Shown here: piece by piece, positions 35,495 through 45,774 of the stretch | Numbering within the stretch: position 1 is the first letter of the stretch | Layout of the letters: each line of letters starts with the position of its first letter | NCBI GenBank assembly: GCA_001899765.1 | Contig: MKWM01000044.1 | Coordinates: 1 to 64,000 of the forward strand | Length of the DNA: 64,000 bases | Direction of reading: 5' to 3' | DNA from: Thiobacillus sp. 63-78 | Lineage (GTDB): Bacteria; Pseudomonadota; Gammaproteobacteria; Burkholderiales; Thiobacillaceae | Notes under the pieces: model-generated | The model's database searches: none | What the model was told of the DNA's origin: nothing | The model's input: the letters and a program-made list of their open reading frames with translations, nothing else | Translations under genes and position numbers: made by a program

Positions 35495-36658
35495 CTATTT
35501 TGCGGGGATCGCGTCGGGATGCCAGCCCAGCAGGAGATACAGCGTGGCGAATCCCAGCACATAGGCTACGGGCACGTGCCAGCCCTCGCGCAGCCAGGTG
35601 AGCGTGTTTTTTGCCTGCGGATACAGGTTCGATATGGCCACGCCGGCGCTGGAGCCGAACCAGATCATGGAGCCGCCGAAGCCGACCGCAAAGGCCAGCA
35701 GCCCCCAGTCGTAGCCGCCCTGATACAGGGCCAGCGCAGTGAGCGGAATATTGTCGAAGACGGCGGAGACGAAGCCGAGGCCAAAGGTCGTGTGCGCCGA
35801 AGGCAGCGGCAGTTCCTTCACCGGCATCAGGCTGGCGGACAGCACCAGCGCGATCAGGAACAGTGCACCCTTCATCGACTTGCTTACTTCGCCCCACGGC
35901 GTCGGGCGGATGAAGCCGCCCAGCACGATCGCCGCCCACACGCCGGCGGCGGGAAAATCCAGTCCGATATTGGCGACGATCGCGCCGCCGATGATGAGCG
36001 CGACGATCGCCAGGTGGCCCCAGTCCAATTGCAGGTTCGCAGGCGGGTTCTTCATGACGGGGTGGTAGCGCTGCTGCGCCTTGGCCGCGACGATGCCGGA
36101 GAAGATCACGGCCACGGTGGACGCGATGAACGCTTTCGCCACATGGATCGCCGGCACGCCCGCGATCCACATCATGGTCGTGGTGGTGTCGCCGACCACC
36201 GAGCCGGCGCCACCGGCGTTGCTGGCGGCGACGATTCCCGCCAGGTAGCCGACGCTGACCCGGTGCTTGTAGACGTGCCCGGCGACCACGCCGCCGATGA
36301 TGGCCGCCGCGATGTTGTCGAGGAAGGACGAGATGACCGCCACCAGCACCAGCAGCACGAAGCCGCCTTTCCAGTCGTCGGGCAGGAAGCGCGGCAGCCA
36401 GTCCGGCACCCGGGACAGTTCGAAATGCCGCGCCAGGATGGCGAAGCCCAGCAGCAGCCCCAGCAGGTTCAGCACCAGCCTTTCCTCGTGCAGGAAGTGG
36501 GCGATCAGGTCCATGTCCCGTGCCGCCAGCCCCTTGTAGAGCGTGATGGCGAGCAGGCCCGTCACTGCGACCTCGAAGTTGCGCGTGTGCAAGACCGCCA
36601 CCCCCAGCAGGGTGAGGGCGAACAGGAGGAACTCGACGGGAATGTTCAGCAGCGGCAT
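35495..36658 (-). CDS. NhaD / citrate-transporter superfamily permease
   Basis: A 387-residue membrane protein with about ten helices. The superfamily is shared by NhaD Na+/H+ antiporters, ArsB and citrate carriers. Characteristic stretches are VISSFLDNIAAAIIGGVVAGHV, SNAGGAGSVVGDTTTTMMW and SAVFDNIPLTALAL, the pair of conserved DN loops found in NhaD-like antiporters. Ion specificity cannot be read from the sequence. It follows a KefB-type antiporter by 12 bp, suggesting joint cation/pH homeostasis. Confidence 0.88.
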   Translation of the reverse strand: MPLLNIPVEFLLFALTLLGVAVLHTRNFEVAVTGLLAITLYKGLAARDMDLIAHFLHEERLVLNLLGLLLGFAILARHFELSRVPDWLPRFLPDDWKGGFVLLVLVAVISSFLDNIAAAIIGGVVAGHVYKHRVSVGYLAGIVAASNAGGAGSVVGDTTTTMMWIAGVPAIHVAKAFIASTVAVIFSGIVAAKAQQRYHPVMKNPPANLQLDWGHLAIVALIIGGAIVANIGLDFPAAGVWAAIVLGGFIRPTPWGEVSKSMKGALFLIALVLSASLMPVKELPLPSAHTTFGLGFVSAVFDNIPLTALALYQGGYDWGLLAFAVGFGGSMIWFGSSAGVAISNLYPQAKNTLTWLREGWHVPVAYVLGFATLYLLLGWHPDAIPAK

Positions 36659-36670
36659 GGCAAGGTCAGA

Positions 36671-37897
36671 TCAGGGCAGGGCAGGGCGTGAATAATAGGC
36701 CTTCAGCAGGAAGGGTGGCACGACTGTGGTGAGGGCGATGACGATCAGCAGCGCGGCGTAGGTCTCGGCGTCGAGGATGCCCTGGGTGAGTCCGAGCTGG
36801 GCGAAGATCAGGCCGACCTCGCCGCGCGGAATCATCGCCAGACCGATGGCCATCTGGCGGAAACGGCTTTCGCGGATGAAGAAACCGGCGGCGATTTTGC
36901 CGATGAAGGCCACCCCGATCAGGGCGCCGCCCAGTTGCCAGACGTGGGACGAACGCCAGTCCACCGTGTTGAGGTTGAGCGAGACGCCGACCATCACGAA
37001 GAACAACGGGGCGAAGGTATGGATCAGCGGCCGCATCTGTTCTTCCAGCCGGTGCGCCAGCTGCGGGCTGGGGGCGAACCAGCGGTCGAGCGCCGGCAGG
37101 CCCAGGCGGCTCATCACGTCGAAGCGGAAGTGCTGTGACAATGCGATGCCGGCCGCGAAGCCGCCCATGATGAGCGGCGCGCCGACCGCGTGCGCGAGCC
37201 ACGAGAACAGCAGGATCAGCGACAGCGCCATGGTGATGAGCAGGCCCGGCGTGACCGCGCGTTGATCGTAGTGATCGATGATGCGCCCGGCGAGCTTCGC
37301 CACCAGCGGCGATAGCAGCATGAACAGCAGGATGTAGAGCGCGACCGCGCCGGTGGCAGCCAGCGATACCTGCTGCTGCACCGCGAACTGGTAGAGGAAG
37401 GCCAGCGCCAGCACGCCGAGGATATCGTCCAGCACCGCCGCGCCGATCACGATCTGCGCCTCGTCCGTGTGGCGTTTGCCGAGGTCGTCGAGTACCCGCA
37501 CAGTGATGCCGATGCTGGTCGCGGTGAGCGTGCCGCCGATGAACAGCGAGACCAGGTTGTCCAGACCGAAGCCCCAGCGGCACACCGCGTAGCCGAGCAC
37601 GAAAGGCAGGGTGAAGCCGACCACCGCCACCACGACGGGCTTGATGCCGGATCTGGCGAGGCGGAGCAGATCGGTATCCATGCCGACTTCGAACAGCAGC
37701 AGGATGATGCCGATCTCCGCCAGCAGCTTCATGGTGTCGTCAGCCGAGATCCAGCCCAGCAGCGACGGGCCGATCAGCAGGCCGGCCAGCAGTTCGCCGA
37801 TCACCGGCGGGATGCCGTGGCGTCCCGCGATTTCGGAAAACAGCCGCGCGGCAATCAGGACGATGGCGAGATAAAGAAAAAATTGATGGAGTTCCAT
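36671..37897 (-). CDS. Cation/proton antiporter, CPA2 (KefB-type)
   Basis: A 408-residue protein with about 12 membrane helices and no C-terminal RCK/TrkA nucleotide-binding domain, so it is shorter than E. coli KefB/KefC. It shows PPVIGELLAGLLIGPSLLG, FEVGMDTDLLRL, and the ion-site-like GAAVLDDILGVLALAF (with the DD pair) as well as PRGEVGLIFAQLG. It probably exchanges K+ or Na+ for protons. Start: ATG giving MELHQFFLYLAIVLIAARLF. Confidence 0.92.
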   Translation of the reverse strand: MELHQFFLYLAIVLIAARLFSEIAGRHGIPPVIGELLAGLLIGPSLLGWISADDTMKLLAEIGIILLLFEVGMDTDLLRLARSGIKPVVVAVVGFTLPFVLGYAVCRWGFGLDNLVSLFIGGTLTATSIGITVRVLDDLGKRHTDEAQIVIGAAVLDDILGVLALAFLYQFAVQQQVSLAATGAVALYILLFMLLSPLVAKLAGRIIDHYDQRAVTPGLLITMALSLILLFSWLAHAVGAPLIMGGFAAGIALSQHFRFDVMSRLGLPALDRWFAPSPQLAHRLEEQMRPLIHTFAPLFFVMVGVSLNLNTVDWRSSHVWQLGGALIGVAFIGKIAAGFFIRESRFRQMAIGLAMIPRGEVGLIFAQLGLTQGILDAETYAALLIVIALTTVVPPFLLKAYYSRPALP

Positions 37898-38425
37898 GAG
37901 GGATCTGAATCGGGTCCGGAGGGCAAGACAGGCGCGCGGCCGTGATGCGCGCCAGGTGGGCACAGGCCTGTTTCTATCTTAACGCACCGGATGCTTCCCT
38001 CATCGCCCGATGCGTGGCCGCGATGGCCATGGAGGGGCGGAAGTGGCGGCACGGGGGTGAAATGCACCGTCCTTCAAGTCGGCATCCGCGCGATCGGGAA
38101 GATCGTCCCGATCCCCGGACAAGGGGCGGGCTTGCACATCAAAATGATTTTGTGCAAATATAAATAAGCGTCTGAAGCTGTTGTGCCACAGTAATCTGCT
38201 GCGGGGGGCTGGAGTCGCTGGGCGATGAACGCTATCCGGGCCGCACGGGTCGCGGGCCGGGGGGAAATGGTTTCCAGCCCCGGGTGCAGATGAACCTGGA
38301 TGGCGGCGCCGCGACGGCACATGCTGTGCAAGCCGGATGGCGCAATCTGGCCTGGTCTGCGGAATCTCGGGTTGGCTGGGTGGTCAACTGAATATATTGT
38401 ACAATATGTTTAATGTAAGCGAGCC
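37898..38425. other. 528-bp intergenic region between antiporter and sucrose genes
   Basis: No credible coding region was seen. It contains a perfect 8-bp stem at 38092-38099 / 38106-38113 (6-base loop) without a T-run, an A/T-rich patch near 38140-38165, and the 14-bp palindrome just before the fructokinase gene. Both flanking genes are transcribed away from it, so it probably holds two divergent promoters. Confidence 0.6.
38394..38407. promoter_or_regulatory. 14-bp palindrome before the sucrose genes (possible operator or -10 region)
   Basis: ATATTGTACAATAT is a perfect palindrome centred at 38400/38401, 19 bp before the fructokinase ATG at 38426. In a GC-rich genome such an A/T palindrome stands out. 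The TACAAT within it also resembles a -10 box. It could be a repressor site, a promoter element or both. Confidence 0.45.
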
Positions 38426-39391
38426 ATGATGATGCCCATTGAAGCGGCAGCGCCCCAGACAGCCTTGCAGCGGGAAAACCAGACGGTGATTGCCTTCGGT
38501 GAAACACTTGTCGACCAGTTTCGCGACCGCAACGTGCCGGGCGGCGCGCCGTTCAACGTGGCGTGCCATCTCGGCGCGCTGGGCGCGCATCCGGTACTGG
38601 TGACGCGAGCCGGCAAGGATGCGCTGGGTGACCAGCTGCTGCAGGCGATGAGCGAACGCGGCCTCGACCTGCGCGGCGTGCAGCGCGATCCGGCGCGCCC
38701 CACCGGTCGGGTCAGGGTGACCGAGACCGCCCGCGGCCATGCGTTCGACATTCTGTCCGACCAGGCCTACGACCACATCCACGCCAGCCTGGCCCGGATG
38801 GTCGGCCTGTCCCTGCATCCGCAAATGGTCTACTTCGGCACGCTGTCGCAGCGGGGCGATTCGCGCCGCGCGCTGCGCGAACTGCTCGGCACGGTGGATG
38901 CGTGCGCGTTTCTGGACGTCAATCTGCGCGACCCGTGGGTGGACGGCGATATCCTGCGCTGGTCGCTGCAGCAGGCCGACGTGGTCAAGCTCAACGAGGA
39001 CGAACTGGATCGCATCGGCGATCTCTTCGCACTTCATGGCGCCACGCTTCAGGCCCGGGCCGCCGTGCTGCTGTCGGGCTTCGATTTGCAGCGGGTGGTG
39101 GTGACGCGCGGCCCGGCAGGGGCCTGGACGCTCGATGCGGACGGACGCATCGAATCGGTCAGCGGTGCGCCGCTGGATCGGGTGGCCGACACCGTCGGGG
39201 CCGGCGATGGCTTTGCCGCCGTGTTCATGCTCGGCATGTTGCGCGGCTGGCCGCTGACCGATCAGTTGGCCCGTGCGGATACCTTCGCTCGCGCATTGTG
39301 CGGGATACGCGGTGCCGTGCCCGCCAACCGGGAGTTCTACCGCCCCTTCATCCGCGACTGGAACATTCAAACGGAGGCGATGCGTGCATGA
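38426..39391 (+). CDS. PfkB-family fructokinase
   Basis: A 321-residue ribokinase-family sugar kinase. The N-terminal FGETLVDQF, the substrate-side GGAPFNVACHLGALG, and the C-terminal DTVGAGDGFAAVF (catalytic Asp and anion hole) are intact. Next to sucrose synthase and sucrose-phosphate synthase, it most likely phosphorylates the fructose released by sucrose cleavage. ATG codons at 38426, 38429 and 38432 are all possible starts. It overlaps the next gene. Confidence 0.9.
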   Translation: MMMPIEAAAPQTALQRENQTVIAFGETLVDQFRDRNVPGGAPFNVACHLGALGAHPVLVTRAGKDALGDQLLQAMSERGLDLRGVQRDPARPTGRVRVTETARGHAFDILSDQAYDHIHASLARMVGLSLHPQMVYFGTLSQRGDSRRALRELLGTVDACAFLDVNLRDPWVDGDILRWSLQQADVVKLNEDELDRIGDLFALHGATLQARAAVLLSGFDLQRVVVTRGPAGAWTLDADGRIESVSGAPLDRVADTVGAGDGFAAVFMLGMLRGWPLTDQLARADTFARALCGIRGAVPANREFYRPFIRDWNIQTEAMRA

Positions 39392-41546
39392 TCTCTATGT
39401 CCTGATGCTGAGCGTGCATGGGCTGATGCGTGGACACGACCTGGAACTGGGGCGCGACGCCGATACCGGCGGTCAGACCCTGTACGTGATCGAGCTGGCG
39501 CGGGCGCTGGGTCGCCATGCCCGGATCGGGCAGGTCGACGTGTTGACGCGTCTGGTCGACGATGCCTCGGTCTCACCGGACTATGCCGCGCCGAGCGAAG
39601 GACTGGGGGCGTGCGCGCGCCTGGTACGCCTGCCCTGCGGGCCGAGGCGTTATCTGCGCAAGGAAAGCCTGTGGAACCATCTCGATCAGCTGGTCGACCG
39701 CAGTCTCGGCTACCTGCGTCAGCAACCGCGTCTGCCCGACGTCATCCACAGTCATTATGCCGATGCCGGGTATGTCGGCGTGCAGTTGTCGCAGCTGCTG
39801 GGGATCCCGTTGCTGCACACCGGCCACTCGCTCGGACGCTGCAAACGCCAGCGTCTGCTCGACCACGGGCGCAAGGCGCGGATGATCGACCGCCAGTTCA
39901 ACTTCGACCGCCGCATCGCCGCCGAGGAGGCGGTGCTCGAACATGCCGTACGGGTGGTCACCAGCACCGCGCAGGAAGGCCGCGAACAGTACGGGCTCTA
40001 CGACCATCACCAACCGGCGCACATGGTGGTGATTCCACCCGGCACCGACACTTCGCGTTTCGCCCCGCCCGGCCGCGCGCCGATCCCGCCGCATGTGCCG
40101 ATGCTGGTCGACCGTTTCTTCGCGCAGCCGAAAAAACCGCTCATCCTCGCCATCTGCCGGCCCGACGTGCGCAAGAACCTGCAGCGGCTGGTCGCCGCGT
40201 ATGGCGAATCGCCCGAGTTGCGCGCCCGCGCCAACCTCGCCATCGTGGCCGGCAACCGTGACGACATCCGCAGCCTGGACGAGGCCCAGGCGGACGTATT
40301 GCAGGCTTTGTTGCTCGACATCGATCGCTACGATCTCTGGGGCAGCGTGGCGCTGCCCAAACAGCATCAGCCGGACGATATTCCCGCGCTTTACCGGCTG
40401 GCGGCACAACGCCGGGGGGTGTTCGTCAACCCGGCGTTGATCGAGCCCTTCGGCCTGACCCTGATCGAAGCGGCAGCGAGCGGCCTGCCGGTGGTCGCCA
40501 CCCGGGACGGCGGCCCGTCCGACATCATTGCGCATTGCGAAAACGGCGTGCTGGTCGATCCCCTCGACAGCACGGATATCGCACGCGGCCTGCTCGAAGC
40601 GGTGTCGGATAGCCGTACCTGGCAGCGCTATGCGCGGCGTGGCATCGGCGGCGTGACGCGCCACTACACCTGGGATGCCCATGTCGAGAAATATCTCAAG
40701 GAGGTCGACCGGGTGCTCCATCACCGCCGCAAGCAGATGCGTCGCGAACGCGTGACGCAGCATCCGGCATCCCGCTTCATGCCTGATGCGCGCCGCATGC
40801 TGATGAGCGACATCGACAACACCTTGCTGGGAGACCGGGCCGGGCTCGATGCGCTGATTCGGGTGCTTCGCACACCATCACGCAACTTCGGCTTCGGCGT
40901 GGCGACCGGGCGCCATCTGTCGAGCGCGCTCGAGGTATTGAAGCAGTCACGCGTGCCCCTGCCCGATGTGCTGATCACCGCAGTCGGCTGTGAAATCCAC
41001 TATGGCCCTGACATGCGCCCCGATCCCGGCTGGCGCCGGCACATCCAGTATCTGTGGCGGCGTGACGCCGTGGCTTCGCTGTTTACGGGCCTGCCCGGGT
41101 TGACCCTGCAATCCGACGATCAGCAAAGCGAATTCAAGCTGAGCTTCAATGTCGAGCCGGGCGCGTCGCCGAGCCTGCACGAACTCAAGACGCTGCTGCG
41201 ACAGGCGGGGCTGCACGCCAATCTGATTCATTCACACGACGCCTTTCTCGACATCCTGCCGGTCCGCGCCTCGAAGGGCCGGGCCGTCCGTTATCTGGCC
41301 TATAAATGGGGCTTGCCGTTGCGCGCCTTTCTGGTGGCGGGCGACTCCGGAAACGATCTGGAAATGCTGGTCGGGGATACGCGGGCCGTGGTGGTCTCCA
41401 ACCACAGCGCCGAACTGGAAACACTGCGTGGCCTCGAGCAGGTGTATTTCTCGGCGACGCCCAGTGCATCCGGCATTCTGGAAGGCATGGCGCATTACGG
41501 CTTTGCGGACAGCCCGGCACCGGCCCTGAAACGGGAGGCGGCATGA
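39384..41546 (+). CDS. Sucrose-phosphate synthase with C-terminal sucrose-phosphatase-like domain
   Basis: Residues about 1-460 are a GT-B glycosyltransferase (GT4) that should join UDP-glucose (or ADP-glucose) and fructose-6-phosphate. Markers are [60 protein letters not shown] and [20 protein letters not shown]. Residues about 470-720 are a HAD phosphatase of the sucrose-phosphatase type, with [10 protein letters not shown] (nucleophile Asp about 476), [16 protein letters not shown] and [12 protein letters not shown]. The GTG start at 39384 has GGAGG just upstream. It is 720 residues in all, overlapping both neighbours. Confidence 0.93.
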   Translation: MHDLYVLMLSVHGLMRGHDLELGRDADTGGQTLYVIELARALGRHARIGQVDVLTRLVDDASVSPDYAAPSEGLGACARLVRLPCGPRRYLRKESLWNHLDQLVDRSLGYLRQQPRLPDVIHSHYADAGYVGVQLSQLLGIPLLHTGHSLGRCKRQRLLDHGRKARMIDRQFNFDRRIAAEEAVLEHAVRVVTSTAQEGREQYGLYDHHQPAHMVVIPPGTDTSRFAPPGRAPIPPHVPMLVDRFFAQPKKPLILAICRPDVRKNLQRLVAAYGESPELRARANLAIVAGNRDDIRSLDEAQADVLQALLLDIDRYDLWGSVALPKQHQPDDIPALYRLAAQRRGVFVNPALIEPFGLTLIEAAASGLPVVATRDGGPSDIIAHCENGVLVDPLDSTDIARGLLEAVSDSRTWQRYARRGIGGVTRHYTWDAHVEKYLKEVDRVLHHRRKQMRRERVTQHPASRFMPDARRMLMSDIDNTLLGDRAGLDALIRVLRTPSRNFGFGVATGRHLSSALEVLKQSRVPLPDVLITAVGCEIHYGPDMRPDPGWRRHIQYLWRRDAVASLFTGLPGLTLQSDDQQSEFKLSFNVEPGASPSLHELKTLLRQAGLHANLIHSHDAFLDILPVRASKGRAVRYLAYKWGLPLRAFLVAGDSGNDLEMLVGDTRAVVVSNHSAELETLRGLEQVYFSATPSASGILEGMAHYGFADSPAPALKREAA

Positions 41547-43930
41547 TTGAAGCCTTGAAAACCTGGACGACGGACCATCGCGATCCGGTGGATGCGTTTC
41601 TGCGCCGCTGTTTTGCCGAGAACCGGGTGCTCCTGCTGCAAAGCGACCTGAGCCGTGTATTCGATGGGCTGACAGCCGAATCCGCCGGCCCGCTCGACGA
41701 CACCCCGCTGCATCAGGCAGTACGCCATTTTCAGGAAGGCGTGTTCCAGCATCCGTGGGCGTATTTCGCCTTGCGCGAAGGACCGGGGTGTTGGCGCTAT
41801 CTGCGCATGCACCAGGAATATCTGATGCCGGAGAGCGTGTCGGTGAGCGAATTCCTCGCTTCCAAGGAACAGTTCGTGAAACCGCCGAATGACGGCGAGA
41901 GCGTGCTGGAGATCGATTTCGAGCCGTTTGGCCGCCATGTGCCGCGCCTGCAGGAAACCCGCTCGATCGGGCAGGGGGTGCTGCATCTCAACCGGCATCT
42001 GGCGAGTGCGATGTTCACCCGACCGGAGGTGGGACACGCCCGGATGCTGAATTTTCTGCGCATGCACTCGATCGATGGCCAGCAGCTGATGCTCGCGTCC
42101 CACATCGGCGATGTGCCCACGCTGCGCGCCGCCTTGCGCGAAGCGCTGCAACAGCTCGAAGCGAGCGATCCCGATACGCCGTGGGCCGATCTGGCGGCCG
42201 TGCTGGGCAGGCTGGGTTTCGAACCCGGCTGGGGCGCCACGGCCGGGCGCGTGAGCGAAACCATGGGCCTGCTGGTCGACATTCTGGAAGCGCCGTCGCC
42301 CATCGCGCTGGAAGCGTTTCTCGCGCGCATTCCGATGATCTCGCGTCTGCTGATCCTGTCGCCGCATGGCTATTTCGGCCAGGACAATGTATTGGGGCGT
42401 CCCGATACCGGCGGTCAGGTGGTCTACATTCTCGACCAGGTGCGCGCGCTGGAGCAGGAGATGCGCGACCGCATGGCGATCCAGGGCGTACAGGTCGATC
42501 CGAAGATCATCGTCGTGACCCGCCTGATTCCCGATTCCGACGGCACCACCTGCCACCTGCCGCTGGAAAGAATCCAGGGCACGGACCATGCCTGGATCGT
42601 GCGGGTGCCGTTCCATCATCCCAATGGTGAAATCGTGCGGCACTGGGTGTCGCGTTTCGAGATCTGGCCTTATCTGGAAGCATTCGCCATCCAGGTCGAG
42701 CGCGAGGCGCTCGCGCAGCTCGGCGGGCGCCCGGATCTCATCATCGGCAACTACTCCGACGGCAACCTCGTGGCCAGCCTGCTGTCGGCGCGCCTCGGCG
42801 TGACCCAATGCCACATCGCCCATGCGCTGGAGCAGACCAAATACCTGCACTCGGCGCTGTACTGGGAAGCCAGCGATGCGACCTATCACTTCGCCTGTCA
42901 GTACACGGCAGACCTGATCGGCATGAACCATGCCGACTTCATCATCACCAGTACCTACCAGGAGATCGCCGGCACGGCATACAGCATCGGCCAGTACGAA
43001 AGCTATCGCGCGTATACCCTGCCGGGACTCTATCGTGTGGTCAACGGCATCGACCTGTTCGATCCCAAGTTCAACATCGTGTCGCCGGGCGCCGACGCCG
43101 GCACCTATTTCCCCTATACCGACACGGCCCGCCGCCTGCATTCGCTGATGCCCGGGATCGAGCGCCTGCTTGATGCGCCGGACCCCGGGGTGCCGTATCG
43201 CGGACGGTTCGACGACCCCGGCAAACCCATGGTCTTCACCATGGCACGGCTCGATCGCATCAAGAATCTGACCGGGCTGACCGAGTGGTTCGGTGCGTGT
43301 GAGCGTTTGTCCGGGACGGCCAACCTGCTGGTGGTCGGCGGCCATATCGATGCGGCCGACTCGGCGGATGAAGAGGAAAAAGCCGAAATCGCACGCATGC
43401 ATGCGCTGATGGACCAGTACCGTCTGGACGGCAAGATGCGCTGGCTGGGCACCCGCCTCGACAAGAATCTGGCGGGCGAACTCTACCGCCATGTCGCCGA
43501 TCGGCGCGGCGTGTTCGTGCAGCCCGCGTTGTTCGAGGCCTTCGGGCTCACCCTGATCGAGGCGATGGCTTCCGGCCTGCCGGTGTTCGCCACGCGCTAC
43601 GGCGGCCCGCTCGAAATCATCCGGCATGGCGTGTCCGGCTTCCATATCGACCCCAACGACGGCGCCGCCGCGGCGGAAGCCATCGTCGATTTCCTGCAGC
43701 AATGCGCGGCCGATCCGTCACGCTGGCAGCGTATCTCCGAGGGATCGCTGGCGCGCGTGGCCGCCCGCTACACCTGGCAGCTATATGCCGAACGCATGAT
43801 GACGCTGTCGCGCATCTACGGGTTCTGGAAATTTGTCAGCAACCTCGAACGCGGTGAAGCCAGCCGCTACCTGCAACTTTTCCATCATCTGCAATTCCGC
43901 CCGCTGGCCCGTGCAGTACGAAAGGACTGA
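41543..43930 (+). CDS. Sucrose synthase
   Basis: Sucrose synthase reversibly converts sucrose plus NDP to NDP-glucose and fructose. The 795-residue protein matches the full family length (about 800). The N-terminal regulatory region (about 1-265) is followed by the GT-B core: [61 protein letters not shown] and [20 protein letters not shown]. Such enzymes are known from nitrifiers and sulfur oxidisers such as Nitrosomonas europaea and Acidithiobacillus caldus. The ATG overlaps the previous stop (ATGA). Confidence 0.95.
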   Translation: MIEALKTWTTDHRDPVDAFLRRCFAENRVLLLQSDLSRVFDGLTAESAGPLDDTPLHQAVRHFQEGVFQHPWAYFALREGPGCWRYLRMHQEYLMPESVSVSEFLASKEQFVKPPNDGESVLEIDFEPFGRHVPRLQETRSIGQGVLHLNRHLASAMFTRPEVGHARMLNFLRMHSIDGQQLMLASHIGDVPTLRAALREALQQLEASDPDTPWADLAAVLGRLGFEPGWGATAGRVSETMGLLVDILEAPSPIALEAFLARIPMISRLLILSPHGYFGQDNVLGRPDTGGQVVYILDQVRALEQEMRDRMAIQGVQVDPKIIVVTRLIPDSDGTTCHLPLERIQGTDHAWIVRVPFHHPNGEIVRHWVSRFEIWPYLEAFAIQVEREALAQLGGRPDLIIGNYSDGNLVASLLSARLGVTQCHIAHALEQTKYLHSALYWEASDATYHFACQYTADLIGMNHADFIITSTYQEIAGTAYSIGQYESYRAYTLPGLYRVVNGIDLFDPKFNIVSPGADAGTYFPYTDTARRLHSLMPGIERLLDAPDPGVPYRGRFDDPGKPMVFTMARLDRIKNLTGLTEWFGACERLSGTANLLVVGGHIDAADSADEEEKAEIARMHALMDQYRLDGKMRWLGTRLDKNLAGELYRHVADRRGVFVQPALFEAFGLTLIEAMASGLPVFATRYGGPLEIIRHGVSGFHIDPNDGAAAAEAIVDFLQQCAADPSRWQRISEGSLARVAARYTWQLYAERMMTLSRIYGFWKFVSNLERGEASRYLQLFHHLQFRPLARAVRKD

Positions 43931-43935
43931 ATGTC

Positions 43936-44850
43936 ATGCCCATGGATTATCTGAACACGGCAGCGGACTATCTCGGGGAATGGCGCGCCCTGATCGTGAC
44001 CGCCCTGCATGTGCTCCTCATTCTGGGGCTGGCCTGGCTGGTGTTGCGCGTATCGCACAAGGCGATAGGCCGTCTGCGGCGGCACATGGAGCAGGAGGCC
44101 GACGATGCCGAGCAGATCAAGCGGCTTAACACGCTGGCACGGGTGGCCCGCTACGTGATCGTGGTGGTCGTCACGCTGGTTGCCGCGATGCTGGTCCTCA
44201 GTGAAATCGGCATCTCGATCGCCCCTATCCTGGCGACCGCCGGGGTGCTCGGCATCGCCATCGGCTTCGGTGCGCAAAGCCTGGTCAAGGATTACTTCAC
44301 CGGGCTGTTCCTGTTGCTGGAAAACCAGGTGCGCCAGGGCGATGTGATCGAAGTGGCCGGAAAGGGCGGGCTGGTCGAGGAGATGACCCTGCGCTACATC
44401 CGCCTGCGCGATTACGAAGGCAGCGTGCATTACGTGCCCAATGGCAGCATCGATACCGTGACCAACCGCAGCCGTGGGTTTGCCTATGCGGTGATCAATG
44501 TCCGCGTGGCCTACCGCGAGGCGATCGACGAGGTCTATGCGCTGATGCATGCGGTGGCGGCTGCATTGCGGACCGATCCGGACTGGGCCGACAGGATCGT
44601 CGGCGATCTTGAAATGGCCGGTGTCGATCAGTTGGGCGAGTCGGCCCTGGTGATTCTCTGCCGTTTCAAGGTGAGGGCGCTGGAGCAGTGGGGCGTGCGG
44701 CGCGAATTTCTGTACCGCCTGAAAAAAGCGTTCGACGCCGCGGGGATCGAGATTCCCTTCCCGCATCTCACCGTGTATGCCGGACAGAACAAGGATGGCA
44801 GCGCACCGCCGCTGCGTCTGCTGCAGGACGTGTCGCAAGCGAGGTCCTAG
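43936..44850 (+). CDS. Small-conductance mechanosensitive channel (MscS family)
   Basis: A 304-residue MscS-type channel with three membrane segments (about 17-38, 70-92 and 97-118). The pore helix region GVLGIAIGFGAQSLVKDYFTG and the cytosolic beta domain (DVIEVAGKGGLVEEMTLRYIRLRDYEG; VPNGSIDTVTN) are typical. It opens on osmotic downshock to release solutes. It starts 5 bp after the sucrose synthase stop, so it is probably co-transcribed with the sucrose genes, a functional pairing of osmolyte metabolism and release. An ATG at 43942 is an alternative start. Confidence 0.95.
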   Translation: MPMDYLNTAADYLGEWRALIVTALHVLLILGLAWLVLRVSHKAIGRLRRHMEQEADDAEQIKRLNTLARVARYVIVVVVTLVAAMLVLSEIGISIAPILATAGVLGIAIGFGAQSLVKDYFTGLFLLLENQVRQGDVIEVAGKGGLVEEMTLRYIRLRDYEGSVHYVPNGSIDTVTNRSRGFAYAVINVRVAYREAIDEVYALMHAVAAALRTDPDWADRIVGDLEMAGVDQLGESALVILCRFKVRALEQWGVRREFLYRLKKAFDAAGIEIPFPHLTVYAGQNKDGSAPPLRLLQDVSQARS

Positions 44851-44877
44851 GCGAAACGGGGCGTCGTGTGGGGTGGC

Positions 44878-45774
44878 CTAGCCGGTATGGCCTGTAATCA
44901 GCACGTCGCTGGCGGAATGCGTCAGGACGTGCCGGGTGACGCTACCGAGCAGCAGTTCTTCCATCATGGACTGGCCATGCTTGCCCATCACGATCAGGTC
45001 GGCATCCATCGTCTGCTCGTGTTCCAGAATGCGCAGCGTGGCGGTGCCATGCACGAACTGGCGCGTCAACTGCGAGGCCGGCACGTGCAGCGTATCGATA
45101 AAGGCCTCCATCGACGCCTGCGCCGCATGGCGAGCCTGGATCCGGTATTCATGGATCTGCCCGTCATCCATGCCGGCGAACTGGAAGGTACTTTCCAGTT
45201 CCACCTCGAATGCATGCAGCAGCACAATGTCGGCGTCGGGCAGCCAGGCATGCGCGGTATTGATCGCGGCTGCGCAATGAGCGGAAAAATCGACCGGTGC
45301 GAGGATGCGCCGATAGGGCGACTGCGGACGCTGCTTGACCGCAAGCAATGGCCGGCGGGTTTTGCTCAATACCCGCTCGGTCGTGGATCCGAGCAGCAGT
45401 TCGACCATGAAATGCGTTCCCCGCGCGCCCATCACCAGCAGATCGATCTGGCGTGTTTCGACGAGGTCGGCCAGTACCGTGAGCGTGGCGCCCTGTACCA
45501 GCGCGGTATCGATCGTGCCGCCGGGGCGCGTCGCCAGACCCGACGCCAGCTCGTTCAGCGTTTTGTCCGCCTGTTCGAGCAGGCGGGCTTCCAGCGTGAC
45601 GGCATCGCCCGGGAGCATGCGGCGCAGGGTATCGAGCGCCGAGCCGCTAACGACATGGACAAGGGTCAGGCGGGTATCGGGATGCACCTGGGCAAGCAGC
45701 GCGGCGCGTTCCAGCGCATGACGGGCCGGCGCCGAAAAATCGGTGGCGGCAAGCAGGGTTCGTGTCTGGGTCAT
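44878..45774 (-). CDS. Tandem universal stress protein (two UspA domains)
   Basis: A 298-residue protein made of two UspA domains. The first (about 1-148) ends with GARGTHFMVELLLGSTTERV and the second (about 153-298) with GKHGQSMMEELLLGSVTRHV. Both carry the ATP-binding pattern G-x2-G-x9-G-(S/T), so both halves may bind nucleotide. Function in stress tolerance is family-level knowledge only. It is convergent with mscS and divergent from the P-type ATPase. Confidence 0.93.
   Translation of the reverse strand: MTQTRTLLAATDFSAPARHALERAALLAQVHPDTRLTLVHVVSGSALDTLRRMLPGDAVTLEARLLEQADKTLNELASGLATRPGGTIDTALVQGATLTVLADLVETRQIDLLVMGARGTHFMVELLLGSTTERVLSKTRRPLLAVKQRPQSPYRRILAPVDFSAHCAAAINTAHAWLPDADIVLLHAFEVELESTFQFAGMDDGQIHEYRIQARHAAQASMEAFIDTLHVPASQLTRQFVHGTATLRILEHEQTMDADLIVMGKHGQSMMEELLLGSVTRHVLTHSASDVLITGHTG

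Noticed and set aside
38092-38113. A perfect 8-bp stem in the 528-bp gap as a terminator
   Set aside because: No gene reads into it and no T-run follows; it is noted only as part of the gap description.
41495-43702. A 735-codon minus-strand frame opposite sucrose synthase
   Set aside because: The translation is rich in His, Gln and Arg with no recognisable motif; the plus-strand gene accounts for the sequence fully.
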